The notes under the pieces are model-generated. The model saw nothing but the letters and a program-made list of their open reading frames with translations. It searched no databases and was not told the DNA's origin. The position numbers and the translations under genes were made by a program. From Lysobacteraceae bacterium (GTDB lineage: Bacteria > Bdellovibrionota > UBA1018 > JAGTJX01): 64,000 bases of DNA. The stretch is taken from assembly GCA_023657465.1 (NCBI GenBank), contig JAGTJX010000003.1, forward strand, positions 437,889 through 501,888, given 5' to 3'. Shown piece by piece: positions 45,445 through 53,957 of the stretch (position 1 is the first letter of the stretch; each line of letters opens with the position of its first letter).

Positions 45445-47859
45445 CTATTTGCTAATTTTAAATCCAGCTAAGCCTGCAAATGCATTGTTGAACGCAGGCT
45501 TAGGTTTACGTTCAGGCTTCTTGCTCGGAGGCGGAACGTAATTAGGATTATGAGGCGCTGATGCACCGACTTGCTTCTTCTCTTTTGGAGGACGTTTGTC
45601 CTGGCGTGGAAGTCGATTTTCCTTTTGTTGCGGAGATCGGGAGCGTTTAGTTGAATGCTCCTCAGGAGCATTCGAACGCGCCGCTCGCTCTGGCTTCATG
45701 GAAAGCGAAATCTGCTTCTTCTCTAGATCCACACCAATGACTCTGACATTCACACGGTCACCCGATTGAACCACAGTCGTAGGATCTTTCACGAATTCTC
45801 CAGAGAGCTGAGAGAGATGGACTAGGCCGTCTTGGTGAACACCGATATCAACGAATGCACCGAAGCTCGTGACGTTAGTCACGACACCTGGACATTGCAT
45901 GCCCAATTTCAAATCTTTTATCTCAAAAATATCATCACGGAACTGAACAGGTACAAACTCATCACGAGGATCGCGACCTGGACGAGCAAGTTCAGTGATC
46001 ACGTCTTGAAAGGAGTACTCACCTAGAAGAGGCTTAAGCTCTGCCTCATGGTTCTTAAGCTCTGAAATGCTGATGCTCTTCTTGTTAGCGAAGTCCTGCA
46101 AAACAGAATACTGCTCAGGGTGAACCGCAGTCTTATCGAGCGGGTTATCACTTTCAAAAACTCTGAGGAATCCTGCTGCTTGTTCGAAGATCTTGTCTGA
46201 GAAGCGAGAAACTTTTTTGAGCTCATCACGAGATTTAAAAATCCCATGCACGCTACGGTACTGGAGAATGTTTTCTGCAAGTGCTGGTCCGATTCCGGAC
46301 ACATAACTGAGTAAGTGCTTAGATGCTGTATTGAGATTGATGCCCACGGTATTCACGCAGAGCTCGACGACTCTCGTGAGTGCGCGCTTGAGCGCTGGCT
46401 GAGAAACATCGTGCTGGTACTGTCCTACACCGATGCTCTTAGGATCTACTTTCACTAATTCTGCTAGTGGATCTTGGAGCCTACGAGCAATCGAGATGGC
46501 TCCACGCTCTGTCGGATCGAGATTCGGGAATTCTTCACGAGCAATCTCGCTCGCGCTATAAATCGATGCTCCTGATTCACTGACCATCACAACGGGAAGT
46601 TTGGCTAAACCCTTCTCCTTGAGCATGAGTCTGATGAAACTTTCCGTTTCTCTACCGTGAGTGCCATTACCGATTGCGATTGCAGAGATCTTGGCTTCCA
46701 TGATGGCTCGCATGAGCATCTCAGTCGCGTTTTTCTTCTGCTCATCGGTCTGGAAGTGAATCACGGTGCTGATGATGAACTTGCCTGTATCGTCAACGAT
46801 AGCCACTTTGCAACCGGTACGAATTCCTGGATCAATCCCCATCACAGACTTAGGACCATAAGGAGAAGCAAGGAGCACGCGCTTCACATTGGTTGCGAAA
46901 ACTTCGATCGCTTCGAGATCTGCAATGGCCTTGAGATCTGAGTTCATTTCGTTTTCGATACTGGTCGTGACGTGAACTTTGAGAGCAGTCTCTGCTGCTT
47001 TCTTCAATATTGTAGCACCTACAGATGAAGGCTCAGTGAGTGCAACTTGATCAAACCAACTCATCATCTCAGATTCGAAAGAGTCATTATCAGCCGCGCC
47101 ACCGAAACTGAGTTTCAATTCGCCTTCGACAAACCCTCTTCTCATCGCAAGGTAGCGGTGAGAGTTCTCAGGTTTTGCAAGTACGGATAGTTTCTCTCGG
47201 AAGTTAAAATAGTTTTCAAACTTGCTGTCAGACTTAGCCTTCGATGTTTTGACCGAAATCAGGAATGCATGCGATTTATACTGATCGCGCACCTTCTGTC
47301 TTAAATCTTGGTTCTCAGACAATCGCTCAACGAGAATATCTTGTGCTCCAGCAATGACTTCTTCAGCAGTGTTATAGCCCTTGGCTTCGTTTCTGAAAGT
47401 GAATGCCCAGATTTCAAGCGTCTGTCCATCTTTTGGCTTCTCAGTGCCGTGTCCAACGTTCCAGATCCAATCAGCGAGAGGCTCAATGCCTGCATCGCGA
47501 GCCTTAGATGCTTTGGTTCTCTTCTTCTGTCTGTAAGGAAGATAGAGATCTTCTAAAATATTTTTTTCGAATGTGGAGAGAATTTTTTCTTTGAGTGCGG
47601 GATCTAGTTTTCCCTGAGCTTCGATTTCAGAAAGAATGTAGGCCTGACGCTTCTGAATCTCATCGAAGAGTTCTTTCTCGTCGACGATTTTTTCGATGAA
47701 AATATCCGAAAGATTTCCAGTTTGTTCTTTGCGGTAACGCGCGATGAATGGAATCGTTGCTCCATCAGCACTTAATGCCAAAACAGCCCGGATCGCATGA
47801 AGCGAAACTTCAGGGTATTTTTCTTTGAACCAATTTTCGAAGGTGACTAAGGTACTCAT
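45445..47859 (-). CDS. tex: Tex family RNA-binding transcription accessory protein
   Basis: Started at MSTLVTFENWF (804 residues). Full-length Tex architecture is readable: N-terminal helical region with the PFIARYRKEQTGNL motif (about residues 36-49), the YqgF/RNase H-like domain with VMGIDPGIRTGCKVAIVDDTG, a helix-hairpin-helix segment (ASKHLLSYVSGIGPALAENIL), and a C-terminal S1 RNA-binding domain (about 650-720, CPGVVTNVTSFGAFVDIGVHQDGLVHLSQL). The final 80 residues are Lys/Arg/Pro-rich. Tex binds RNA and is involved in transcription or stress responses. It is divergent from the EEP gene, with a palindrome between. Confidence 0.96.
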   Translation of the reverse strand: MSTLVTFENWFKEKYPEVSLHAIRAVLALSADGATIPFIARYRKEQTGNLSDIFIEKIVDEKELFDEIQKRQAYILSEIEAQGKLDPALKEKILSTFEKNILEDLYLPYRQKKRTKASKARDAGIEPLADWIWNVGHGTEKPKDGQTLEIWAFTFRNEAKGYNTAEEVIAGAQDILVERLSENQDLRQKVRDQYKSHAFLISVKTSKAKSDSKFENYFNFREKLSVLAKPENSHRYLAMRRGFVEGELKLSFGGAADNDSFESEMMSWFDQVALTEPSSVGATILKKAAETALKVHVTTSIENEMNSDLKAIADLEAIEVFATNVKRVLLASPYGPKSVMGIDPGIRTGCKVAIVDDTGKFIISTVIHFQTDEQKKNATEMLMRAIMEAKISAIAIGNGTHGRETESFIRLMLKEKGLAKLPVVMVSESGASIYSASEIAREEFPNLDPTERGAISIARRLQDPLAELVKVDPKSIGVGQYQHDVSQPALKRALTRVVELCVNTVGINLNTASKHLLSYVSGIGPALAENILQYRSVHGIFKSRDELKKVSRFSDKIFEQAAGFLRVFESDNPLDKTAVHPEQYSVLQDFANKKSISISELKNHEAELKPLLGEYSFQDVITELARPGRDPRDEFVPVQFRDDIFEIKDLKLGMQCPGVVTNVTSFGAFVDIGVHQDGLVHLSQLSGEFVKDPTTVVQSGDRVNVRVIGVDLEKKQISLSMKPERAARSNAPEEHSTKRSRSPQQKENRLPRQDKRPPKEKKQVGASAPHNPNYVPPPSKKPERKPKPAFNNAFAGLAGFKISK

Positions 47860-47893
47860 CTTTTGCAACCCAATATAAGGGGTTTGAAATCAA

Positions 47894-47916
47894 AACGCAA
47901 TGAAGCGCTTCGCGTT
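47894..47916. promoter_or_regulatory. Imperfect palindrome between tex and the EEP gene
   Basis: AACGC-aat-GAAGCGCTTC-GCGTT: a perfect central GAAGCGCTTC flanked by complementary AACGC and GCGTT with a three-base bulge. It lies 35 bases upstream of the tex start and 55 upstream of the EEP gene, as expected for an operator shared by divergent promoters. No known regulator is matched. Confidence 0.35.
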
Positions 47917-47970
47917 ATAACAAGGATTAAACACTAGTCAGAGTCTCTTTTTCTGCTACCATTTTCCTAT

Positions 47971-48756
47971 ATGAAACACCTCCTGACACTGATGTTAGGG
48001 TTGATGAGCTTGCAGGGATTTGCAGGAGAGACCCACTTCAAGGTGGTTTCGTACAACGTTAATTTTTTCACCAAGCCTGAAATCATCGCCCAAGACATCC
48101 AATCGAATGAAAATTTGAAGAACGCAGACGTCATCCTCTTGCAAGAAATCACTCGCGAAGCTTCCCAGAATTGGGATCCGCTCACTCAAGTGGCAGCTCA
48201 GTTGGGGATGCAAGCGACTTTCATTCCTGGAACACGATTCCGGGGGCAAGACTATGGAAACGGAATCCTTTCTCGGACACCGCTAACGAGCATCGAAATG
48301 ATCACACTCCCTCATTCCAAAGCTGAAAATAGAGACAATATTCGCTCTGCAGTGATTGCAGACACTCTTCTACCGAATGGCGAAACCATTACAATCGCTA
48401 CTGTTCACCTCTCCGTCTTCTTCTGCGATAAGTCTCTCGCAGCTCAGCTCCGAGGCGAGCAACTCGAAGTACTACTCAAGCGACTGAAAGAGCGGGGAGC
48501 CAAGAACGTGATCTTCGGTGGAGACTTGAATACCTCCACTCCATGGTCTTGGACAAAACTCCAAGAGAAGACAAAAAGTTATTCCTACACACTCTCTCAT
48601 CCGCATAAGGGTTGGACGATGAAATATCTGCATCTCAAACTCGATCACCTGTTTCATCAAGGTAACTTGAGCGTACTCTCACATGGAATTGGAAAGGGAT
48701 CGCGAGGCAGCGATCATCTTCCTATTTGGGTCGATTACTCTACCAGTGTTCAATGA
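47971..48756 (+). CDS. Secreted endonuclease/exonuclease/phosphatase-family hydrolase
   Basis: A 261-residue protein: signal peptide (to about residue 19, Q-G-F-A-G before ETHFK) and an EEP-fold domain. The motifs are complete: VVSYNVNFF (N ligand), ILLQEI (Glu for Mg), HLSVFFCDKS, GGDLNTS (D and N), and GSDHLPIWVD (catalytic D-H). EEP enzymes cleave phosphodiester bonds of nucleic acids, inositol phosphates or sphingomyelin; export argues against a DNA-repair role. It opens a rightward direction but ends in a 17-base convergent overlap with a phospholipase D-like gene. Confidence 0.92.
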   Translation: MKHLLTLMLGLMSLQGFAGETHFKVVSYNVNFFTKPEIIAQDIQSNENLKNADVILLQEITREASQNWDPLTQVAAQLGMQATFIPGTRFRGQDYGNGILSRTPLTSIEMITLPHSKAENRDNIRSAVIADTLLPNGETITIATVHLSVFFCDKSLAAQLRGEQLEVLLKRLKERGAKNVIFGGDLNTSTPWSWTKLQEKTKSYSYTLSHPHKGWTMKYLHLKLDHLFHQGNLSVLSHGIGKGSRGSDHLPIWVDYSTSVQ

Positions 48757-50086
48757 ACCACTTTGCGATTTGACCCGCTAATTTATTACCCCAGGATAGC
48801 TCCTGCTTCTGATAGGGCTTAGACTCCGAGTCGACTTGTTTGATGAATTGGTCAGTCTGACGCCCAAACGGGATGCTATCGATGACGAATCCTGACTCGT
48901 AATTAATAAACTCTGAAACAAAATCCAAATTGTGTGAAGAAATCACCGAAATATGATCATCAATCTTAATCACCTTCCCATGGAGCATGTCTTGTCCACT
49001 GTGAAGGTAGAGATCATATCCTGGATATTGAGATAGCCTTCTGGCTTGTAATTCAAACACTGCTGAAGACAAGGGTGCATCAGTCGTAGAAAGAGTCGGA
49101 ACATAAATCTTCACCCTCACACTATGATAACGGATAGCATCATTGAGAGCTGCTTCCACTCTCTTCGTCCATGAGAAGTAAGGAGATATGATCGTTATAT
49201 TGTGACGAGCGCGCTTGATCAGAGCAATGAGATCCCTCTCCATTCCACTTTCTTCACGTTTCTTGTCCATGATGTCATGTATGAATCTGACAGAACGTAC
49301 ACTGATAGGTTCAGCACAGGATTCAACACGAGCAGGAGAAGTTTTCAGACTCTCTAGTAACTGATCCATTTTTTGGGATACAGCTTCTTCCTCTTGTTCC
49401 GAAATACCCTCTGTTTTTGCAAATCTCACTTTCTCCGAGTGATCCCACATGTTGTTTAAGTGAGCAGCAACGGCATTCGCAGCTTTCTCGCTCTTAACGA
49501 GTACTTCAACACTACGGTAGGAATGACCTGCATACTTGGCGTTCATTCTGAAGTTAATGGCTTGCCAGTTACGATCGCCGAGAAGAACTGTATTCTGAGA
49601 TTTGAAGTAGGTGATTTTCTCGTGTTCACGCGAGAACAAACCGAGAGTGACATAATGATTGAGTTTATTAAAATCGAGTGGATTGAAAACTTTGGCTTCA
49701 ACGCAATTTTTCTTAAGAGAATTAAAAATCGCACGCGTTACAGAAGCAGAAGGGATAATGGCCTCTAGAGCTTCTTTCAACTTCTCGGGAAGCTTCCCCG
49801 TATCTAAGACTGAGAGTCCATCAAACATGATTCGGACTTTCACTCCTCTGAGAGCTGCAGCTCGGTAAGCTGCAAGCGCTGCAAGTCCAATATCCACTCC
49901 ATCCCAAAGGTAGTAAACGGCCGTGATCTCTTGGGTTTCTTGCTCGATGAGCTTGATGCGTTTGTCTAAGACTTCTTTTTCGTCGAGTAGGAGGAGCGCT
50001 TGCTGGTCTTGGCCGTATGAGCGATGAGTGAGAGCTGATACGCTCAAAACAATCGCCAAAAAACTGACTCCCACTCCCTTGAACAT
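48740..50086 (-). CDS. Secreted phospholipase D-like protein, first catalytic motif altered
   Basis: A 448-residue exported protein (signal peptide through S-A-L-T-H-R-S-Y-G before QDQ). PLD-superfamily proteins have two HxKx4D (HKD) motifs. The second is intact: HGKVIKIDD, followed by the SSHNLDFVSEF that completes the site. The first region has HEKITYFK, with H and K but K instead of D at the last position, followed by GDRNW, which resembles the GSxN part. Domain folds for both are present. The loss may reduce activity or shift the reaction. The gene is divergent from a GT28-like gene with an inverted repeat between. Confidence 0.87.
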   Translation of the reverse strand: MFKGVGVSFLAIVLSVSALTHRSYGQDQQALLLLDEKEVLDKRIKLIEQETQEITAVYYLWDGVDIGLAALAAYRAAALRGVKVRIMFDGLSVLDTGKLPEKLKEALEAIIPSASVTRAIFNSLKKNCVEAKVFNPLDFNKLNHYVTLGLFSREHEKITYFKSQNTVLLGDRNWQAINFRMNAKYAGHSYRSVEVLVKSEKAANAVAAHLNNMWDHSEKVRFAKTEGISEQEEEAVSQKMDQLLESLKTSPARVESCAEPISVRSVRFIHDIMDKKREESGMERDLIALIKRARHNITIISPYFSWTKRVEAALNDAIRYHSVRVKIYVPTLSTTDAPLSSAVFELQARRLSQYPGYDLYLHSGQDMLHGKVIKIDDHISVISSHNLDFVSEFINYESGFVIDSIPFGRQTDQFIKQVDSESKPYQKQELSWGNKLAGQIAKWFIEHW

Positions 50087-50101
50087 GCGGCTTCTTTAAT
50101 C

Positions 50102-50142
50102 ATTCCTACCTGTCCCAAGTCAAACTTAATCAGGTGAGGAAT
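50102..50142. promoter_or_regulatory. Inverted repeat in the divergent PLD/GT28 intergenic region
   Basis: ATTCCTACCTG (50102-50112) and CAGGTGAGGAAT (50131-50142) are inverted repeats differing by one bulged base, separated by 18 bases. The position, between the divergent starts at 50086 and 50163, suggests a dimeric regulator site that could control both transcripts. It does not fit an intrinsic terminator because both flanking genes point outward. Confidence 0.4.
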
Positions 50143-50162
50143 AGTGCCGAAGAGAGAGATGG

Positions 50163-51503
50163 ATGTTCATGCGACTGAGACGTTCCTCAATCCTGCTACT
50201 GTTGTTCACTACGCTCTCTTGGGCAGGCGGACCCAAACGAATCCTCCTCATCCATGGTTCTGTAGGAATGGGGCATACCGCAGCTGCCAAGGGGATTGCA
50301 GCTGATCTCCTCACACGTGATTCAACAATAACTATTGATATAAAGGATTTGCGCGATTTCATGTCCCCCCTCATGCGTGGAGTGGATAACAAAGCTTATG
50401 ATCTACTCACTCAGAAGTTTCCCTGGCTCTATGATCAAGGCTTCAGGGATTACATGGAGACGGGGGCACGAGCTTCAACGTTAGGGAACTTACCTCTTGG
50501 AAGTATGTTCAATTCAAAAAAGGTAGAGAAATATATTCGTGATTTTAATCCAAATCTTATTATTTCCACGTTCCCCTCAGCTACAGAAGTTCTAGTAAAA
50601 CTAAGAGACCAAGGAATGCTCTTAAACATCCCCATAGGCTGGGTTCACACGGATCTCGTGGATGAAACTTACTTCGCCAAGATGCCTCTGCAGATCGATA
50701 TGGCATTCGTTGGAATTCCAGAGATTGAGCAAGCCTGGATCAAGCGTGGAGTCCCCAAAGACCGAGTAATGACATCGGGTATGCCGTTGAACCCCAAAGT
50801 ATCAGATCCACCGAATGAAGCTGAGATCGCTAAGCTCAGGATGGTCCACAATTTCGACCCAAAAACGCTCACGATCCTCATAATGGGTGGATCTAATGGT
50901 GTCGGAGATTATCCATTGATGGTGAAGGAAGTGTTCAAGTCATTTCCAGATCGTGACGTTCAGATTATTGCAGTCTGTGGTCGCAACGAGAAACACTACA
51001 AAGACCTAAATGAAATGAAAAAGAGGCTGAAGCCCAATCAGAAGATTCTCACCACCAAGCTCATTCTTCAGAATGAACTCTTCGCCTATATGAATATCGC
51101 AACTGGGATCATTTCAAAGACGGGTGGTCTCACTCCCATGGAGCTCTTCTATCGGAAGAAGCCACTGGTGTTTCTAGACATCAACGGTGGCCAGGAGAAG
51201 TATAATGCTGATGTTTTCAGCTCTGTGGGATTAGCCGAACTCACTCAGGACCAAACTCAGGTTGGTAAACTCTTGAAAGGTTTACTAGAACAACCTGAGA
51301 AACAAAGTCGACAAATCCAACGACAAATGTTGTTTTGTGAGAACAATTGCCCTACAAAAATCGCAGATTGGGTGATATCTGCTCCCCAGGCAAAACCGAT
51401 GATTCACAAGACCACTTCACTACTCAAAAACGGAGACTACCCAAGGCCTCAAGGCTTCTTCTGGAAGTGTTCACGCGCTCTCCAAAAACTGAAGGGGCTA
51501 TGA
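50163..51503 (+). CDS. MGDG-synthase/GT28-type glycosyltransferase with an N-terminal signal peptide
   Basis: A 446-residue protein. After MFMRLRRSSILLLLFTTLSWAGG, a convincing signal peptide, comes ILLIHGSVGMGHTAAAKGIA, the N-terminal motif of the MGDG-synthase/DGD glucosyltransferase group, and later the GT28-type donor site: MGGSNGVGD, VCGRNEKH, SKTGGLTPMELFYRKKPLVF. GT28 enzymes such as MurG or YpfP use UDP-sugars at the cytosolic membrane face, so an export signal is unexpected. Either the hydrophobic N-terminus is a membrane anchor, or the enzyme acts outside. It is translationally coupled (ATGA) to a second phospholipase D-like gene. Confidence 0.85.
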   Translation: MFMRLRRSSILLLLFTTLSWAGGPKRILLIHGSVGMGHTAAAKGIAADLLTRDSTITIDIKDLRDFMSPLMRGVDNKAYDLLTQKFPWLYDQGFRDYMETGARASTLGNLPLGSMFNSKKVEKYIRDFNPNLIISTFPSATEVLVKLRDQGMLLNIPIGWVHTDLVDETYFAKMPLQIDMAFVGIPEIEQAWIKRGVPKDRVMTSGMPLNPKVSDPPNEAEIAKLRMVHNFDPKTLTILIMGGSNGVGDYPLMVKEVFKSFPDRDVQIIAVCGRNEKHYKDLNEMKKRLKPNQKILTTKLILQNELFAYMNIATGIISKTGGLTPMELFYRKKPLVFLDINGGQEKYNADVFSSVGLAELTQDQTQVGKLLKGLLEQPEKQSRQIQRQMLFCENNCPTKIADWVISAPQAKPMIHKTTSLLKNGDYPRPQGFFWKCSRALQKLKGL

Positions 51504-52954
51504 TCCTTCTCCTCCTCACCCTACTCACCACCACTCCTACCTTTGCTAAAGAATATATTTTCACTGGAGATCAGAACGTAGTCGCGATCCCTCTGGAAGA
51601 CTCCCTTGATGATTTTGCATTAAGAGTAGAAGCCATCAAACGCGCGAAGGTTTCAATTGATGTTTTTACCTATATGCAGACATTGGATGACAAGTTAGGC
51701 GAAGAATACATTCAGGCTCTTGAAGACGCCATCAGACGCGGAGTCAAAGTCCGTTACGCAATGGACTGGCTACCCAACACTGCAGCTCTCGGACGTAAAG
51801 CAAGAGCACCAGCAGAGAGACTCCTTCGTGAAGCCTACACCAGCGAAAGTTGCAGTTTAGAAGTCCAGTGCATCACTCCATTCTCCAAAATCATGGCTGG
51901 ATACACTCCCACTGATAACTTCCACGAGAAGATTCTCAATATCGACATGGGCACAGAAGATGAGATCGCTTGGGTGAGCGGTAGGAATAATAATGACTTC
52001 GCTGTCAGAGACTTAGACTTCGCAGTTGTCCTTCGTAGAGTGAATAAGAAGAAAAACTCTGCAATCTCTCTGCTGGGAAAAGTTTTTGAAGATCATTGGA
52101 AAGAAACGCTTGAGATGCAAGATCCTGAAGTTAAATCTGCAGGTATAGCTACAAAAAGAAAAAAACCAAAAGAACCACTCCTACTGGGTACGACTAAACT
52201 TTATCCTGGATTGAAGGAATGCTTATTTTCTGGATCAGAAATTCAAGGGGTGACGTTTAAGCCACATACGATGTCTGTCACGACCAATAGCTTCTTCGAG
52301 CAACTCAAGAAGAACAGCTGGTTTACTTGGATTCGCGATGACAAAATGAAGAGTGACAACATCGATACCGTCGTTCGCGGAATCCAAAGAGCAAAAGTAA
52401 TCCGCATGTCTCTCATGTCTACTTTCTGGCCTGCCCCTCTGAAGGAAGCTCTCTTAAATGCTGTCTCTCGCGGAGTGAAAATCGAAATCTTCACCAATAG
52501 CTCAGAGACCGATAAAGTTGCGGTTCCTGGAGGACTGGCATACCTCTACAGTTCACGAGACCTCTCTGATCTCATGAAAAAAGTAAACACTTATAATAAT
52601 GGCGACTGCGAAGTTAAAACTGAACTCAAAATCAATGTGCTCAATGCAAAAAAGATCCAAGAAGACGCTTCAGGATTCTGGAAGAGAATTAAGTTCATTC
52701 ATCAGAAAATGATCATCACGGATCAAGAAATATTCATGGGTTCAGACAACTACAATCAAGCAAGTATGGTTAAGAACAGTGAAATGCAAGTGAGGTTCAC
52801 TGGCAAAGACGCACTAAGCTTCTTCCATTGTCACTTTGACGAAATCTCAAAGCTCTTCACACCACTGACAGAGAATGAGATAATGAAAGCAAAACAAGAG
52901 TCATTGGGACCATTAAACCGCATTATGATCAGAGCACTGAAACCTTTCTTTTAA
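51500..52954 (+). CDS. Secreted phospholipase D-like protein with two intact HKD motifs
   Basis: Started at the ATG in the ATGA overlap with the GT gene (484 residues); the frame before it lies within that gene. The signal peptide MILLLLTLLTTTPTFA precedes KEYIF. Both catalytic motifs are complete: HEKILNID in the N-terminal half and HQKMIITD in the C-terminal half, each followed by the SGRNNND or GSDNYNQ box. It should hydrolyse phosphodiester bonds of phospholipids or cardiolipin-like substrates outside the cytosol. A paralogue lies leftward at 48740, so the cluster contains two exported PLDs. Confidence 0.92.
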   Translation: MILLLLTLLTTTPTFAKEYIFTGDQNVVAIPLEDSLDDFALRVEAIKRAKVSIDVFTYMQTLDDKLGEEYIQALEDAIRRGVKVRYAMDWLPNTAALGRKARAPAERLLREAYTSESCSLEVQCITPFSKIMAGYTPTDNFHEKILNIDMGTEDEIAWVSGRNNNDFAVRDLDFAVVLRRVNKKKNSAISLLGKVFEDHWKETLEMQDPEVKSAGIATKRKKPKEPLLLGTTKLYPGLKECLFSGSEIQGVTFKPHTMSVTTNSFFEQLKKNSWFTWIRDDKMKSDNIDTVVRGIQRAKVIRMSLMSTFWPAPLKEALLNAVSRGVKIEIFTNSSETDKVAVPGGLAYLYSSRDLSDLMKKVNTYNNGDCEVKTELKINVLNAKKIQEDASGFWKRIKFIHQKMIITDQEIFMGSDNYNQASMVKNSEMQVRFTGKDALSFFHCHFDEISKLFTPLTENEIMKAKQESLGPLNRIMIRALKPFF

Positions 52955-52979
52955 ATTAAAATCAGGTAACATTTTCTAT

Positions 52980-53957
52980 ATGTCTCAGTGGTTCAGTCTA
53001 GCTCTATTTTTGTATTCCTCTTTGTCCAGCGTAGTCGCTCATTCTCAAACACCTAAAAACGTAATTTTAGTACTTCTTGATGGTGTCCGCTGGGAGGAAT
53101 TCTATAACGGGATTGATGGAAAAATGGACCCAGCACACTCAGGCGAACAGATCTTTCAGACGATGAACCCTCTGAGAGATCCTCATGCGTTAGTATTAGG
53201 ACCGAAATCAGAATGCCAAACGATTCATACTTCGAATTGGGTGACAATGAGTCTGCCTGGTTATCAATCTATTTTCGGTGGGAGAACACCTTGGTGCTTC
53301 TCTAACGACTGTGGAAGAGCAGGTCCCCCCACTCTATTCGAAACATTCATCCAAAGAAGATTCTTGGAAAGCAGTATTGCGCTTTTCGCAAGTTGGAAAA
53401 AGATCGATCTTGCAGCGATTTCTAGCGCTGGATTAAAATTAGGCCTGACTCATTGGACTCATAATATAGGAATGCAAGCCTTCGATCATCCTGAGCATAA
53501 AAAAACAAACCAGCTTCAATTCCAGGATCTTCCACAATGGAATGACGCCAGAAAAGATGTTTATACTTTTGAACATGCAAAACTTTATTTAGAACGTGAA
53601 AAACCAAGATTACTCACCATCCAACTTGTGGACTCTGATGAGTGGGGTCATCTCAACCATTACCCAAACTATATTAAAACTTTGAAGCAATACGACCTAT
53701 GGATTGCAGATCTCATTCAGACTCTGGGAGTCATGGGCGAATACGGTAAAAACACGATGATCATTGTCTCGACTGATCATGGACGCGGACCTGACCCCAG
53801 TAATTGGTCAGATCATGGATATCAAAAAGGTGGAAAGAAAGTCTGGCTCTGGACTCATGGCTACACTCGAGCACCTCAGGATTGTCTGATTCCTTGGACT
53901 CATAGCAGGATTCGTAGATTCATTGAGAGCATACTCAGAAAAACTAGTAGGACCTAA
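52980..53957 (+). CDS. Secreted alkaline-phosphatase-superfamily hydrolase (NPP/sulfatase-like)
   Basis: A 325-residue exported protein with a signal peptide (V-V-A-H-S-Q before TPKN). The fold is marked by ILVLLDGVRWEEF (metal-binding D), the nucleophile region TSNWVTMSLPGYQSIFGG (with T/S near the active site), QLVDSDEWGHLNH (D and H ligands) and VSTDHGRG (D-H). This is the type I phosphodiesterase/nucleotide pyrophosphatase or sulfatase pattern. The substrate is unknown. It follows the PLD gene by 25 bases and converges with a lipoprotein gene with a 14-base overlap. Confidence 0.9.
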   Translation: MSQWFSLALFLYSSLSSVVAHSQTPKNVILVLLDGVRWEEFYNGIDGKMDPAHSGEQIFQTMNPLRDPHALVLGPKSECQTIHTSNWVTMSLPGYQSIFGGRTPWCFSNDCGRAGPPTLFETFIQRRFLESSIALFASWKKIDLAAISSAGLKLGLTHWTHNIGMQAFDHPEHKKTNQLQFQDLPQWNDARKDVYTFEHAKLYLEREKPRLLTIQLVDSDEWGHLNHYPNYIKTLKQYDLWIADLIQTLGVMGEYGKNTMIIVSTDHGRGPDPSNWSDHGYQKGGKKVWLWTHGYTRAPQDCLIPWTHSRIRRFIESILRKTSRT

